Positions 9,816 through 21,430 of a stretch of DNA of 64,000 nt are shown here, piece by piece. The notes beneath the pieces were generated by a model. The model saw nothing but the letters and a program-made list of their open reading frames with translations, was not told where the DNA came from and did no database searches. The position numbers and the translations under genes were made by a program. Position 1 is the first letter of the stretch. Each line of letters begins with the position of its first letter. This stretch comes from Drechmeria coniospora. Taxonomy: Eukaryota; Ascomycota; Sordariomycetes; Hypocreales; Ophiocordycipitaceae. The stretch lies in NCBI RefSeq assembly GCF_001625195.1, contig NC_054391.1, positions 7,925,984 through 7,989,983 of the forward strand, given 5' to 3'.

Positions 9816-12800
9816 TACCGTCTCGCTCTATCCGTTTGAAGTAAAGTCTAGCTGTAGCTGTAGCTAAACCGCCCTTCCTAAGGCTGGTTTTCCTAATCCG
9901 TAGCTCCCTTAATTTTTTTTTTTTCGGGTATTTATCGGGTACTTAGCGTACGTAGTCTCCTCCCCGTATTGTCCCTTATTTAGGGTTTACTAGTTACCCG
10001 GGGTAATTAATTCTATTCTGTTCCGTCCCCTCCTCGGGTGTTTACCGGGTACTCGCCGGGTGCCTAAGGCGCCTAGCGTTACCTTGCTTTTCCCCCTTAC
10101 TACTCCCTCTATATTACCTTTTCCGTTCCCGTTCTGTTGTACTTTTTGTTCCTCTTTCCTTTAACTATTATACCTACTTGTTTTTTAGCTTTTTACCGTA
10201 CGATTGTTATTAACTCCTTTACTGCCTTCTGTTGTACTTACTCCCCTATTGCTATTATTCCTCCCCCGTAAGGTAGGTTGCTACTTCCTCGTCGGGGCCG
10301 TTCCGTATATCCTTTGGGCCGTTGGCTGATAAGCTAGTAACGATAGGAACTATTAATTCTACTTTTGCTGCTATTGCTCCTCCCTTGTAGAGGACTTATT
10401 TACCTTTTTGTTACTACTGCTATTGCTATTATATTTACTGCTATAGGTACTCCTCCCCCCCCTTCCGGATGCAGTTTGGGCCCTCGTTATGGCTACTATA
10501 CCGATAAGTCGGACCGCCATTACGCTTTAGGCGAATACCTAGTAGAGGGTAACTCCTCTAATAAGGAGTTTGTACCTCCGGAGGAGGTGCATAAAATATA
10601 CCTCCCTTGCGTTAATCGCCTCGTTACTAGCGGCCGTAACGACTGCATACTGGGCCGTAGTGCTAGCTGCTATACGTACGCGCATACGTACGCTAAATGC
10701 GTTTAGGTACTGTATTTATTTACTGCGCGCCCTTAACTGCATTGCGCCCTATGCGACCTTTGTACTTACGCCTAGTGCAACGTCTATATCCTAGTCGAGG
10801 CCCGCCCTAAGGTTAGGGCCGTACCGGGCGCTTGCGCTGTCCTATCGCCTAAGTTTCTGGCCCTGGGCTGGGTTTAGGCTTGCACCCTAGCTCTAGCCGA
10901 GATAGAGCCTGCTCTTATATGCCCTGCCTATACCCTTGCCCTTATGCCGGGTGTTATCTCTCCCCCTACTACTACCGACAATAACGATAACCCGAACCGT
11001 ACCCTTATCCTTGCCGCTAATGCCTTAACCCCGACTTAAGCGGGTAGCCGTTCCGGCGCTATACCGAGTATATAGCTCGGCGTATTTGCCTAGGGCGTAG
11101 CTCGGGCCCTAACGGGCATCCAGAGTAACGTGCGCAGCCTTGCCCGCCGTTAGTAGGCGTAGGAGGGCGTTAGTACTAAGTTAGTAGCTACTTTGGCCGA
11201 GATATACTGTAATATCTGTAAGTTGCGTAAGTCTTACGCTAGTAGTTTACCCTTAGTGCGCTATCCTACCCCCTTTACTCCCTGTATTGCCCGTAATTGC
11301 AGTAGGTTGCGCTTGTCCTGCGTAGCTAATGTAACTCCGTTGCGCTGCCCTATTGCCTTTACCCCTTATATTGCCTAAGTTGCCTGGCGCCTTCGTTTTA
11401 TACCTCCGCCCCTGCCCCCCTTGGTTACGTCCTACCCCCGCCCGAGTACTATAACGAATAGTTTCGAGACCCTCCCTAAGGAGGATACCGAGGAGGATAA
11501 GAGCAAGAAGGATATAGAGACTAATAAGTTTAAGTAGTACGGCTAGTATATATCTATAGTAGTAGTATTAGGTCGGGCCCTTATTGGGGGCACTTTAGGG
11601 TTAATTTTTTCCTTTAGTATAGTTAAAATTTTACGTTTCGTTTTGCAGCTTACTTACGCTCTACCGTTTGTATAGGGATCTCCCTATTACTATATAAATT
11701 CCTTTAGGGCTTCCGTTTGTACTAAAGCCTCTATTAGTTCCTAGGTTAGTTATTTATAACCTAGCTATTTTATAAGGGTATTGCATTATTCCCCTTAGCC
11801 TTAGGCCCCCCTTATAGTAAGGATATATTTAACTTAGTATTCCTCTTATAAGGTACCGTCCTTATCTTAGACTAGTAGTAGGTCTGGCTCTAAATCCTAT
11901 ACTACCTAACTAGGTAAGGGGTCGTTTACTGCCCTTTCGATAAGGTCTATATAAAAGGTAGGGTATAAGCCCTAAGGAATATTTAGTATTACTATAAGTA
12001 GTATTAGTACTACTAGTACTATAAACTTAAAAGTAACTTAGTTTAGCTTTCTATATAACCTATTGGTTTTAATATATCTAAGGCTAAGCTAGACCTTATT
12101 GCCTACTTAGAACTTTTCTACTAAGCGACCTAAAGCTACTACCGACTTATATAAGCGTTATTGTATAAAGGTAATAGCTGCTTGTATAATTTCTATTCCT
12201 TCCCTTAGGTGTTATAGGAAAGTAATAGCCCTCCCTTTTGGTATTATTATGCTTACTTAGTTGTCCTTTACCCTTGGTATTGTACCGATTTTATAGCCTA
12301 ATAATAGCTTGTTTGGGCTAACTCTTATAACTAAAGACTCCCTATTATTTAGGGCTAGCTAGTAGGCGGCTAGGTAGGCCGGCTAGTCGAACTGCTTAAA
12401 CGAGATTAGGATCCTTAGGGTAGCTTAAATTTCCTAATTTACCCTTTTAGTACCCCTATCCGTCTAGGGGTAGTATAAAGTTAATAGGAGTTACTCTATA
12501 TTAATAAGGGAGTATAGGGATATCTAGAACTTATTAAGCTAGTCTAATCCCCGATTTATTATAATTTGGGCGGGAAAACCCCTAAATTACTACTAATAGG
12601 TCTTAAACCGTTCCGTATAAGCCTTTGCGCTTATTATAGTTATTGCCTTAAGTTAAATAAATTTAGAGAGGCGGTTTATAATAACTATTAAGAATTAGGG
12701 GTCCTTATCGTTCTATACTAGTAGGTTAGTTATAAAGTCGATTAATATTTACTTTTAGTAACGGTTTGGCGGGGGGATTAGCTATAGGAGTCCCTATCTC

Positions 12801-15800
12801 TATAGATAGCTCTTATGGCTTTAGTAGTAGTAGTAATTCTAAATATACCATACTACGTCCTGTAATATACTATCCTAGTAGAAGTCCCGCTAAAGTATAT
12901 AGAATGTTCCGTTACGACTAGGGTAGCCTAATATAGGTAATTTATATACCTATTGTATTATTTGCATTATTAATAGTTCCTAGGTAGGTACCTATAGGCG
13001 TCCCCTATAGTATATTGCGCTATAGGTATTAATAGTACAATTAGCCGTTTGTTCTTTTATCTTTACTTCTACCGGGAATTTCCGTACGCTTATTACTACT
13101 GCTTATCGTTAAGCTTTATATATTATATTATTTTGTAACGCTTAGTCCTATAATTTTTATAGGTAGAGTTCTAAGAAGAGTAGTCGGCCGGCTAGCGTAT
13201 CCTATAGAAATAGTATCTCCCTCCCTATTGGTCCCTGTACTGCTAGGAGTAGTCCCTATACTACTAAGAGCAGTTAGGATATATTAATAGCTTCCTATCC
13301 CCCTTCCGTCTCTAGACGGGCCCGATTTGCCCCCGTATTTATAGCTATTGTATCTTAGGTACTTAGTACTTTGCAGCCGGCCTGGGCCCGGTTTGTCCCT
13401 ATACTTACCCGATCTATGCCCGTATTTATAATTACTATATTCTAGGTATCCTGGGCGTTAGGACCTTCTTACGTAGGTTGGCCTTTAGGCGCCTTCTATA
13501 GTATAGAGATTAATACCGGCTAAAGTATTTATCCTAGGCGTAGTGCGTCCTTCTTATCTTATTCCTAATGCAAGAGCGCATTTGGCCGTTATGCTTATAA
13601 GCTTAGTCTGTACTATAGTAAGTAATTAAAGTTTATAAGGACTTCCGCCTATTGTACCTATCGTTCCGATATTTCCTGCAGTTTAGTAAAGTATTTAAGG
13701 TTCTTATAGTCCGTTAGAATAGTAAATAGTTCTATAACGCCTTATAGGTCTACCGACTATACCTTAAGATAGCTAATAACTGCTAGGAGTTCCTTATTGT
13801 AGATTGTATAATTCCTTTCTGCTAGTATAAGTTTGGCTAAGTAGTAGGCTACTAGTTGTAGGACCCCCTTACTATTAATTTGCAAGAGGTATCCGCTTAG
13901 TACCTTACCTAAGTAATTAGTCTTAATAAGAGTCTTCCTATCTAGGTCCTATTATATTAGGATTAGGTATAATAAAAAGGTATACTTAAGGGATTAGAAG
14001 GCTATATTTTCTTTAGGTCCCTAGTAAAATAGTATACCCCTCCCTATAAGGGCTATAAGTAGTTCTATAAGGCTTATAAAATTAGGAATAAATTTACAGT
14101 AGAAGTTTATAAAGCCTAGGAAGCTCCTAATCCCCCTTACCTTAGTAGGTAGTTACTATTCTTAAATTATAGCAATTTTCGCTAGGTTAGGCCTAACCTT
14201 AATGCCTGCTTGGATAATAAACCTAAGGTATTTAACTTCTATTATTGCAAATGCATACTTATTGAGATTTAGGTAAAGACTAGCTGCCTGGAGCCGCTTA
14301 AGGATTTCCCTAACCTTAGTAATATAGTCGGCCTTTAATCTAGAGGTATAGATTAGGATATTGTCTAGATAGGCTATAACCTACTCCCCTAATTTATCTT
14401 GCAATACCCTATTAATATATCTCTAGAATAAAGCTAGTACTTTAGTTAGGCCGAAGGGATAGACTAACTATTTAAATAGACCAAATTATATACGGAATAC
14501 CGTAAGTAGTTTATCTCCTAGCGCTATACGTAACTTATAGAATACTACTTATACGTTTAGTTTAGTAAACTAGCGTACCCCTAAGAGTAAGCGGAGCGTT
14601 TCTTTAACTAGCGGAAGTAGGTAACGGTCCTATTATATAATCTTATTTAGGGCCCGGTAGTCTATATATAGCCTCTATCCTTTGTTTTCTTTCTTAGTAA
14701 GTAGTATTAGTACTACTACTACTAACGAACTTACCTGTATCTATCCCTTATTTAGTAGGTCTATAATTTACTTACGGACTTTAAGTAGTTAGTCTTATAG
14801 TATATTGTATAGTAGACCCTAGGGTAGCTATAGCGTTTCTCCCTTATCGTTTTGTTATAGTTGGATATAGTAGTCTTAGGAGCCCCGGTATAGTAGTAGG
14901 CCTAAGGCCTATTCCTTATCGAAAAGGTTAGCGTAGTCCTAGAGGGCTGCCGGAAGAGTAGGTAGGGCTATTGTTATTATATTTATACTTCCGGGTACTT
15001 ATAGCGCTATTTCTTATAGTTTTATTACTATTTCTCGTAAGCTTATTATTATTAGTACTCCCTATTGTTTCCGTAAAAAGGTTTATACTAGCATAAGGTA
15101 TACCTCCTGGGATCCGTTAGGAGGGCGGATATTATTTGCTTATACAATTTGGTTACCTACCGCTTTAATTGTAAGAGTCCGATCTATTACGTTTAGGGTT
15201 ACCTATCGGTATTCTATCTATAGTAGGCCTAGTATAGCGTCTCGACTTAGGCCTAGAATAACGTATAGTAGTACTAGGCTCTCCTAGCTATCTATATCAA
15301 TTATTATACGGACTATATTAGTTATTGTAAGGTAGGTAAGGGTATTACCTATATTCCGCCGAAATATTGTAATAGCCGTTTGGAGTAGCCGTTTTGTTAG
15401 GAGAGGGATAAGCTTAAGTTATAGGCATTAGGCTATCCTTTCGCTAATAGCCCTATAGTAGTTACAGCTACTATTGATTTAAATATTAAGGAACCTTATA
15501 GAATTTATAAGTATAATAATAAGGAAGGATAGTCTATCTATCCTTAGTATAATCTTTTTAAACTTAGTCTCCTAATTCCCCTAGTTCCTTATAGTCCGCT
15601 TACCTACAAACCCTTAGTACCTTTAAGTAAGACTTAGCTTAGAGGTACCTTATTTCCCTCCTCTTCCTTAGTCTCTAATTCCTTATAAATATATTCTTCC
15701 CTTTAAGCAGCCTAAATACTTATCCCTAGGGTATATAGGATTACGGCTTATTATAGGTATTATTAGATATAGTAGCCTCCCTCCCTATAGCGGATATATA

Positions 15801-16867
15801 TACCGGCCGCCCTATGCCTATCTCTCTCTTCCCGTATAATCTATTTCGCCCGCTATTAGGGCCCGCCTTAGCCTTAGTTCGTTTTCGTTATCGGTCTAGT
15901 CGTAGCCGCCTTAGGCCCGGCCGTAGCCCTAGAGCCTACCGTATTAACCCCTAATATTAGGGTATTACTGTCCTTATTGGGTCGGGGGGTCGCCCTAGCC
16001 GTCCCCTAGCCGGGCCCGCCCTAGTCCCTAATTTTATCCTTTATGCATTGCAATTCTATTTCGGATGCAATTTGTTTATATACGTTAACCGCCTTATTAT
16101 AGTCGTCCATTATAGTCCCCCGCTAAAGGATATAGTCCCTTATTCTTTTAGTTAGCCTAATACGGAGCTTTATAAGTTTTACCTCGCTAGGCTAATATAT
16201 CCCTCCTGCTAGTATAAGCTTCTCTTCAAAGCGTATAAGGAACGCTAGGAATAACTCTAACATCCCTTACCTAATGTCCTTTAGTTCAATAACCATTAGT
16301 TACTAGCGGTAAGGGTTACTGTAAGCCGATTCGAGGTACGTTAAGAATTAGAACGGGTTGTAACTAATACGGAAGCCTTCTTTAAAGTACGTTATAACTT
16401 ATTGCTGGACTTTAGCCGAGAGGTTTTACTAAACGAAGATCTATTAGTCCTAGGCGGACCCGATAAAGTCCTTATCTACTCGGAGCTTACGGTCTATATA
16501 GAACTTCTAGGCTATAAAGGTACCCTTATTACCGTTATACGGGTCCCCGACCGGAATCGGTTTACGTTTAATACGGGCCCGTAGTATGCCCGACTCGTCC
16601 CCGGTCCGCTCCTGCTAGGGGTCGATTGTTAAGGTATCCATTGGCTGGGCCAACGAATGCCCTAGGTCCTACTGTACCTATTGCTACCTATTCTTCTATA
16701 GAGCTAAGATTTATATAGAGTACGTTTCTATTTAGGCGTACATTCGGCTAAACTCCGTATAGACTTTTGCTATAAAGTCCTCTATAACTTACTAGAGGTT
16801 AATTTCTTTGGGCTTCCCCTTATCTATTTTAACTTACGATAGTTAGGCTTTTCCTTCCTCCTAACCG

Positions 16868-16888
16868 GTATAAGTAAAGTGTTTTAAA
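16868..16888 (-). promoter_or_regulatory. Candidate self-priming PBS of the Gypsy element
   Basis: Directly inside the 5' LTR. On the minus strand it reads TTTAAAACACTTTACTT; the sister copy at 43745-43761 reads TTTAAAAGACTTTACTT. The latter is complementary over 11 nt to AAGTCTTTTAA in the LTR. I see no TGG start that would fit an ordinary tRNA 3' end. Confidence 0.55.
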
Positions 16889-17059
16889 TATTACAGAGTT
16901 GCTAGGCAACTGCTCTAGGACTCTTAATAATATTTATTAAAAGACTTAAAGGAGGGAAAACTACTTAACAACTAGGGCTTCTAGTTATATGCGTTCCTCC
17001 TAGTAGGTCCCTTGGTTCCCTTCGTTCTCCTATATCGGGCTAAGCCCGATACCATAACA
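16889..17059 (-). repeat. 5' LTR of the 7.4-kb Gypsy element
   Basis: 171 bp; its outer end CCATAACA abuts the TSD CTATG. Confidence 0.87.
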
Positions 17060-17064
17060 CTATG

Positions 17065-17230
17065 TCCTAGGATAGAGTTACGTACTACCGTACGTAACTC
17101 GTATCCTATAACTAAGCAGGCATTGGAGTATAAGTACTCCAATACCTAGTACCTCGAGTTAGTGTTCCGTAGATTTCTTAATAACTATTTCCGACCACTA
17201 GATACTAGTAGTACTAGTAACTCCATAATA
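17065..17230 (+). repeat. Right part of the split 201-bp LTR
   Basis: Continues 9610-9644; ends AGTAACTCCATAATA. With 18116-18316 it brackets an 885-bp AT-rich interior, so both may be LTRs of one small element. Confidence 0.65.
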
Positions 17231-17631
17231 GTACGGATGCTATACTATACTATAAGTATTAATAAGTATACTAAGTTAACTAATAGTATATAATATATTA
17301 CTTTTCCGAACTACGACTTAGAGCGATATACGGTAGTACTACTACTAAGTTACTATTATAGTATAACCTATATATATATTAGCTAATTGATTACTAAAGC
17401 TAATTAATTAAAACGATAACTACTACTCTTCTAATTACTACTAGTACTTACTAGCCTATAATACTATTATAGGCCGGACTACCTAATTATTATATAATGG
17501 AATTAACTAACTTAATAACTAAGATAAGCTATCTAACCTTATAACGGAAGTAGTTCCAACTATATTATAGTTTTAGCTATTAAGCTATAATATAATAGAG
17601 CCTTTAATCTATAATAGAATCTCTAATTAAG
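17231..17631. other. AT-rich interior between two 201-bp LTR-like repeats
   Basis: No ORF; rich in TAATTA and TACTA words. Probably the non-coding interior of a small LTR element, in which the solo LTR at 17632 later landed. Confidence 0.4.
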
Positions 17632-17802
17632 TATTACGGGGTCGCTAGGGGACTGCTCTAGGACTCTCAATAATGTTTATCAAAAGACTTAAAGGAGGGA
17701 AAACTACTTAGCAACTAGGGCTTCTAGTTGTATGCGTACTTCCTAGTAGGTCCCTTGGTTCCTTCCGTTCTTATATATCGGGCTAAGTCCGATACCATAA
17801 TA
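17632..17802 (-). repeat. Solo Gypsy LTR (171 bp) with TSD TTAAG
   Basis: Same family as 4936-5107; duplication TTAAG at 17627-17631 and 17803-17807. Confidence 0.86.
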
Positions 17803-18115
17803 TTAAGCCGTTATTAGGAATTATTCTATAGATATTAATAGCTGCTCTTTTCCTATACTATAGCTAGAAGAAATAATTGTATTTGTTTATATAATTTGGT
17901 ACTACTAATTATATACTCTTACCTAGTTACTAACTAGTACCCCTTATTACTATTACTAATAGTATAATTAATTAACTAGTCTGTATAATATACTTTTATT
18001 ATCCTATCCTCTTATGTATTAATTGCAAGAGTACTACTTACTATAATTCTAGGAAATCTACTTAACTATAGTATATAGCTACTAAGATAATAAGTACTAC
18101 TTATTATAAATACTA
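17803..18115. other. AT-rich interior, continuation
   Basis: No gene recognised. Confidence 0.35.
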
Positions 18116-18316
18116 TATTATAATATTAGGCTTTGCCTAATAGAGCTATGTCTTAGGATAGGGTTACGCACTACTGTATGTAACTCTATACTCTATAACT
18201 AAGTAGGTATTAGAGTATAAGTACTCTAATACCTAGTACTTAGGTTAGTATTCTATAGATTTCTTAATAACTATTTCCAACTACTAGATACTAGTAGTAC
18301 TAGTAACTCTATAATA
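18116..18316 (+). repeat. 201-bp LTR-like repeat
   Basis: Same length and ends as the rebuilt repeat 9610-9644 + 17065-17230. Its start (TATTATAATATTAGGCTTTG) resembles the start of the Gypsy LTR read in sense, so it is probably a related LTR family. No target duplication was confirmed. Confidence 0.6.
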
Positions 18317-18419
18317 TTTAAGAAATCTCCCTTTATTACAGTAAGCAGTAGGCTATAGACTATTAAACAATAGATTAATAGGATAATAATATACTACCTA
18401 GTAAATAAAATACTACCGT

Positions 18420-19444
18420 CTATTCCTCTAGGTACCACTTTGCCGTACCGATATTAGTAGTAGTTAGGAACTCAAATAGAGCCTCCCTTCCTTGCCTAGT
18501 ACTAAATAAAATCGGTAGGGTAAGCGGCTTACCCTGTAGGGCTTCCTTTAGGTCTTTCCGTTCCTTCCTATAACGTACGCATTGTAGTAATAGGTGGGTT
18601 ACGGTCTGTTTTTGCCCGCACTTACAGGCGTCCGAGTCGATCTTTCCAATCTTTTTTTGGTAGGGCTTAAGGTATCCGATCCCTGTTTTTAATTGTATAT
18701 AGGCCGATTGGATAGGCCTAGGCAGATCGGGTAGGCTAGGCTTGTACGCAAACCTAGGCTTCCCAGTCCTTCGATAGTGGGCCCCTAGGCCCCTAGCCTT
18801 AGGGCCTCGGGCCTCCTCCCTAGCCCATAGCTCCTTCCACCCCCCTAGGGCTACTTCTTTAACCCTCCTCCGTAGATAGCTTAGGGAGGTGGAGGTATAG
18901 GGGGTCCCTATACTAGGCCTAGTTAGGCCACCTTGTGCAACCTGGTCTGCAATTTCATTCCCTATAATTCCAACGTGGCCAGGGCACCACGTTAGGGTTA
19001 TAGCTACCTTCCGGTCCGCTAGGCTATTTACTAGCTGCCTTGCCTTATAGGCTAGGTCGCTATAGCCTACGGTTACCTTCTGGATAGCTGCTTGACTATC
19101 TATAAAAAGATAGGCTTCTTGCGGTAGGGGGTTTCGTTGGGATAAGGCTTTTAGGGCCCTTGTTATCCCGATTAGCTCGGCATCAACTACTTCGATCCTA
19201 GGGCCTAGGTTATAGGCCTTTGCCCCTAGGGCCCGGCCTGTAGGGTCCGTTTCGTAATAGGCGCACGAGTTCGTTGTTTGACCCCTAATAGTCCCTTGTG
19301 ACCCGTCTGTATAATAAATAATACAGTTATTAAATTCTAGGTCTCTTAGAAGGGTTTCGTGTTCTAATTTAGCGGTCTCCTTAGGGCTTTGCGAAATACT
19401 TATAGAGGCCCTAGGCCCTAGGGCCCAGGGGGCTTGCCAGGCCG
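18420..19444 (-). pseudogene. LINE ORF2 3' fragment: RNase H and C-terminal zinc finger (LINE A)
   Basis: Reverse-oriented piece of the local LINE, about 340 codons without a stop. RNase H catalytic motifs are present: YTDGSQ, DAELIGI, FIDSQAA and GNEIAD, followed by the CKCG...HLLLQC finger and ending TAKWYLEE. It starts inside the RT-RNase H linker (AWQAPW). It stops exactly at the ORF2 stop codon, with no LINE 3' UTR or poly-A, so it is a rearranged fragment. The frame runs on into the head-to-head LINE B 5' end as junk (MAILLWFQS...), so that ORF start is not biological. Confidence 0.8.
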
Positions 19445-19597
19445 AGGGAACATCAACACCACGCGCCCACCCGATCGATTGAAACCACAATAAAATAGCC
19501 AAATTGCAGTTCGTTCAATTCCCCTCAATTGGGACATTACGATCCTCGAGTTACAGCCGCGCGCAGCCCATTGCGCGCGTGCAGTTGGGGGTTAAAG

Positions 19598-21430
19598 ATG
19601 CCTTCAACTGGGAGGAAGAGGGCCGCTAGAAACGCAACCCCGCGCGTACCGACCCCACCCAACGAGACCCACCCAATCCTACCCAATAAGACCCACCCGA
19701 CCCCGCCCGACGGGACCTACCCAATTGCACCCAACGAGACCCACCCAATTGCACCTATCGAGACCTACCCTATTGCACCCAACGAGACCCACCCGATTGC
19801 ACCTATCGAGACCCACCTAACCTACCCAACCCACCCGACTATAGGCCCGGCTACAGGCCCGGTCCTAGCCCAGCCTACCCTATACCAGAAAAATCAGGAA
19901 AAAAATCAGGAAAATCAGGCTCAGCCTACCCTATACAGGGAAGTTCAGGAAAAAAATCAGGAAAATCAGGAAAGTCAGGAAAATACTACAAATATTAATA
20001 TAACTCCAGAAAACGAAGAAAATACAACAAACGAAGACGAAATCGAACTTATATCCCTAGGTCAACCTACAGATACCGATATGGAAGACCTAGAGGATAC
20101 GGAAGCCCCTATCCAACCAGAAACCCCCGAAACCCCCCTTATACTACAACAACGAAAACGAACCCACGCAGACCTAGAGTCTCCTGAAAGGCTACCTAAA
20201 TTAGCTAAAAAGGGGATATCTAGGTCTATAATTACCGACCAAAACGAGGGCCAAGACCTAGCCCTACAGATCCAACAGGCTACTATACTTATACAAAGTG
20301 CAGTATCGAAGATGCTATATAGCCTCTTCGAACCCCTTATAAATACACTACAAAATGCGTTTCCAAGGGGCCCGAAGAGCTATAGCGAGGCAGCCCAAAC
20401 ACCTATACCTAGAGGTCTCCAGGACAGCGCCTGGGCGGTTGTCCCACCAAGGGGCCGAGGACCCAAGGGCCCTAACGGGCCTAGCGGGCCTAGCGGGCCT
20501 AGCGGGCCTAGTGGGCCTAACGGGCCTAGCGGGCCTAACGGGCCTAGCGGGCCTAGCGGGCCTAACGGGCCTGGCGGGCCTGGGCCTAACGGGCCTAACG
20601 GGCCTAGAGGGCCCAACGGGCCTAGTGGGCCTAACAGGCCTAGCAGAACCAACGGGCCCAAACGCCCTACAAAGGAAGGCTTATAACTTATCCTAAAACT
20701 CCGGAAGGAGCCTAAGGGACCTACGGAAAATAGACCCCAAGTACCCGCACTAACGCTACGGAATGCACTAAATAAGACCTTAGGGGCTATAGCCGTAGCT
20801 AGTATCAAGCTATCGGCTAGGGGCAACCTAGTTATTACAACAAAAGAGCCCTATACAGCAGCCCAACTGCTAGAAATACAATAGGCCTGGATAGGGCTAT
20901 TTAATACTTATCCGGCTAAGGCAATAGAGACCCCTATTAGCTGGATAAAGCTAGTAGCATACGGGGTACCTATTCTTACGGAGACCGATATCCTTAAAAT
21001 TACTAAGTCGGAAATCGAAACCTTTAACCCGGTTACGGTTAGGGGCCAGCCCCGCTGGCTTAAAAGGCCTAGCCTAAGTAAGGCCGCTGGGTCTATTGTT
21101 TTTGCTGTCCCTACAGAACAGGAGGCTAGCTATAGCCTTAAAAATGGGCTATTTATAGCTGGAATTCGGGCCAAGGTTGTAGCCTATAAGGCCTATACGC
21201 TAAAGACCCAATGCTTTAGGTATCAGGGCTACGGGTACGACCCAAGCCTTTGCAATAAGAAAATCCGCTGCGCACTATGCGCCAAAGGGCACTATACAAA
21301 GACCCACCGGTGTACTAGCTGCAACGCTACAGAGCCCTGCAACCACCTCGAACTAGTATGTACTAACTGTAACGGTAAGCACAAGGCTAATAGTACCGAG
21401 TGCGAAATCTATCAGGCTATTAGACTATAA
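19598..21430 (+). pseudogene. LINE B ORF1 (Gag-like, zinc knuckle protein), broken
   Basis: Starts at ATG 19598 ([13 protein letters not shown]); the frame upstream has only a TTG. It has a Pro/Thr/His-rich N-terminus with imperfect 8-residue repeats, Gln/Asn/Glu-rich stretches (KNQENQ), an acidic patch, a Gly-Pro-Asn/Ser repeat (about 20467-20640) and Cys-rich knuckles near the end. A TAA at about 20684 (CAA in sister copies) interrupts it, and the first knuckle is damaged (CFRYQGYGYD for [10 protein letters not shown]), both RIP-type changes. The role would be RNA binding and chaperoning in the retrotransposon RNP. Confidence 0.8.
20467..20640 (+). repeat. 9-bp GGGCCTARC minisatellite in LINE B ORF1
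   Basis: Tandem GGGCCTAGC/GGGCCTAAC units encode (Gly-Pro-Ser/Asn)n. The antisense frames give long Leu-Gly-Pro ORFs that are artefacts. Confidence 0.92.

Larger units (their letters stand above)
9645..17059 (-). mobile_element. Ty3/Gypsy LTR retrotransposon, full length (7,415 bp), RIP-inactivated
   Basis: Bounded by two 171-bp LTRs (9645-9815 and 16889-17059) and a perfect 5-bp duplication CTATG (9640-9644 and 17060-17064). The polyprotein lies on the minus strand and is broken by many stops. From right to left: gag-like region (about 16850-15600), protease/RT region with the catalytic motif readable as YLDN near 14353-14380 (YLDD after a RIP G-to-A change), RNase H and then integrase towards about 11700. 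RT before integrase is the Ty3/Gypsy order. A further 1.7 kb (9816-11570) lies between integrase and the 3' LTR, unusually long. The sequence next to the 5' LTR can pair with the element's own LTR transcript, suggesting self-priming. Confidence 0.88.

Noticed and set aside
16402..16584. Plus-strand ORF with homologue at 43221-43457
   Set aside because: Lies antisense in the gag region of both Gypsy copies; kept open by the coding strand rather than by its own selection.
18420..19502. ORF of 360 aa starting [12 protein letters not shown] as a gene
   Set aside because: The start is reversed 5' UTR of LINE B; only the RNase H part from AWQAPW is element sequence.
20380..20826. Long minus-strand ORF of Leu-Gly-Pro repeats (also 23616-24038, 50131-50514, 54177-54617 and plus-strand 58125-58520)
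   Set aside because: Antisense shadow of the in-frame 9-bp minisatellite; a 9-bp unit without stops keeps all frames open.
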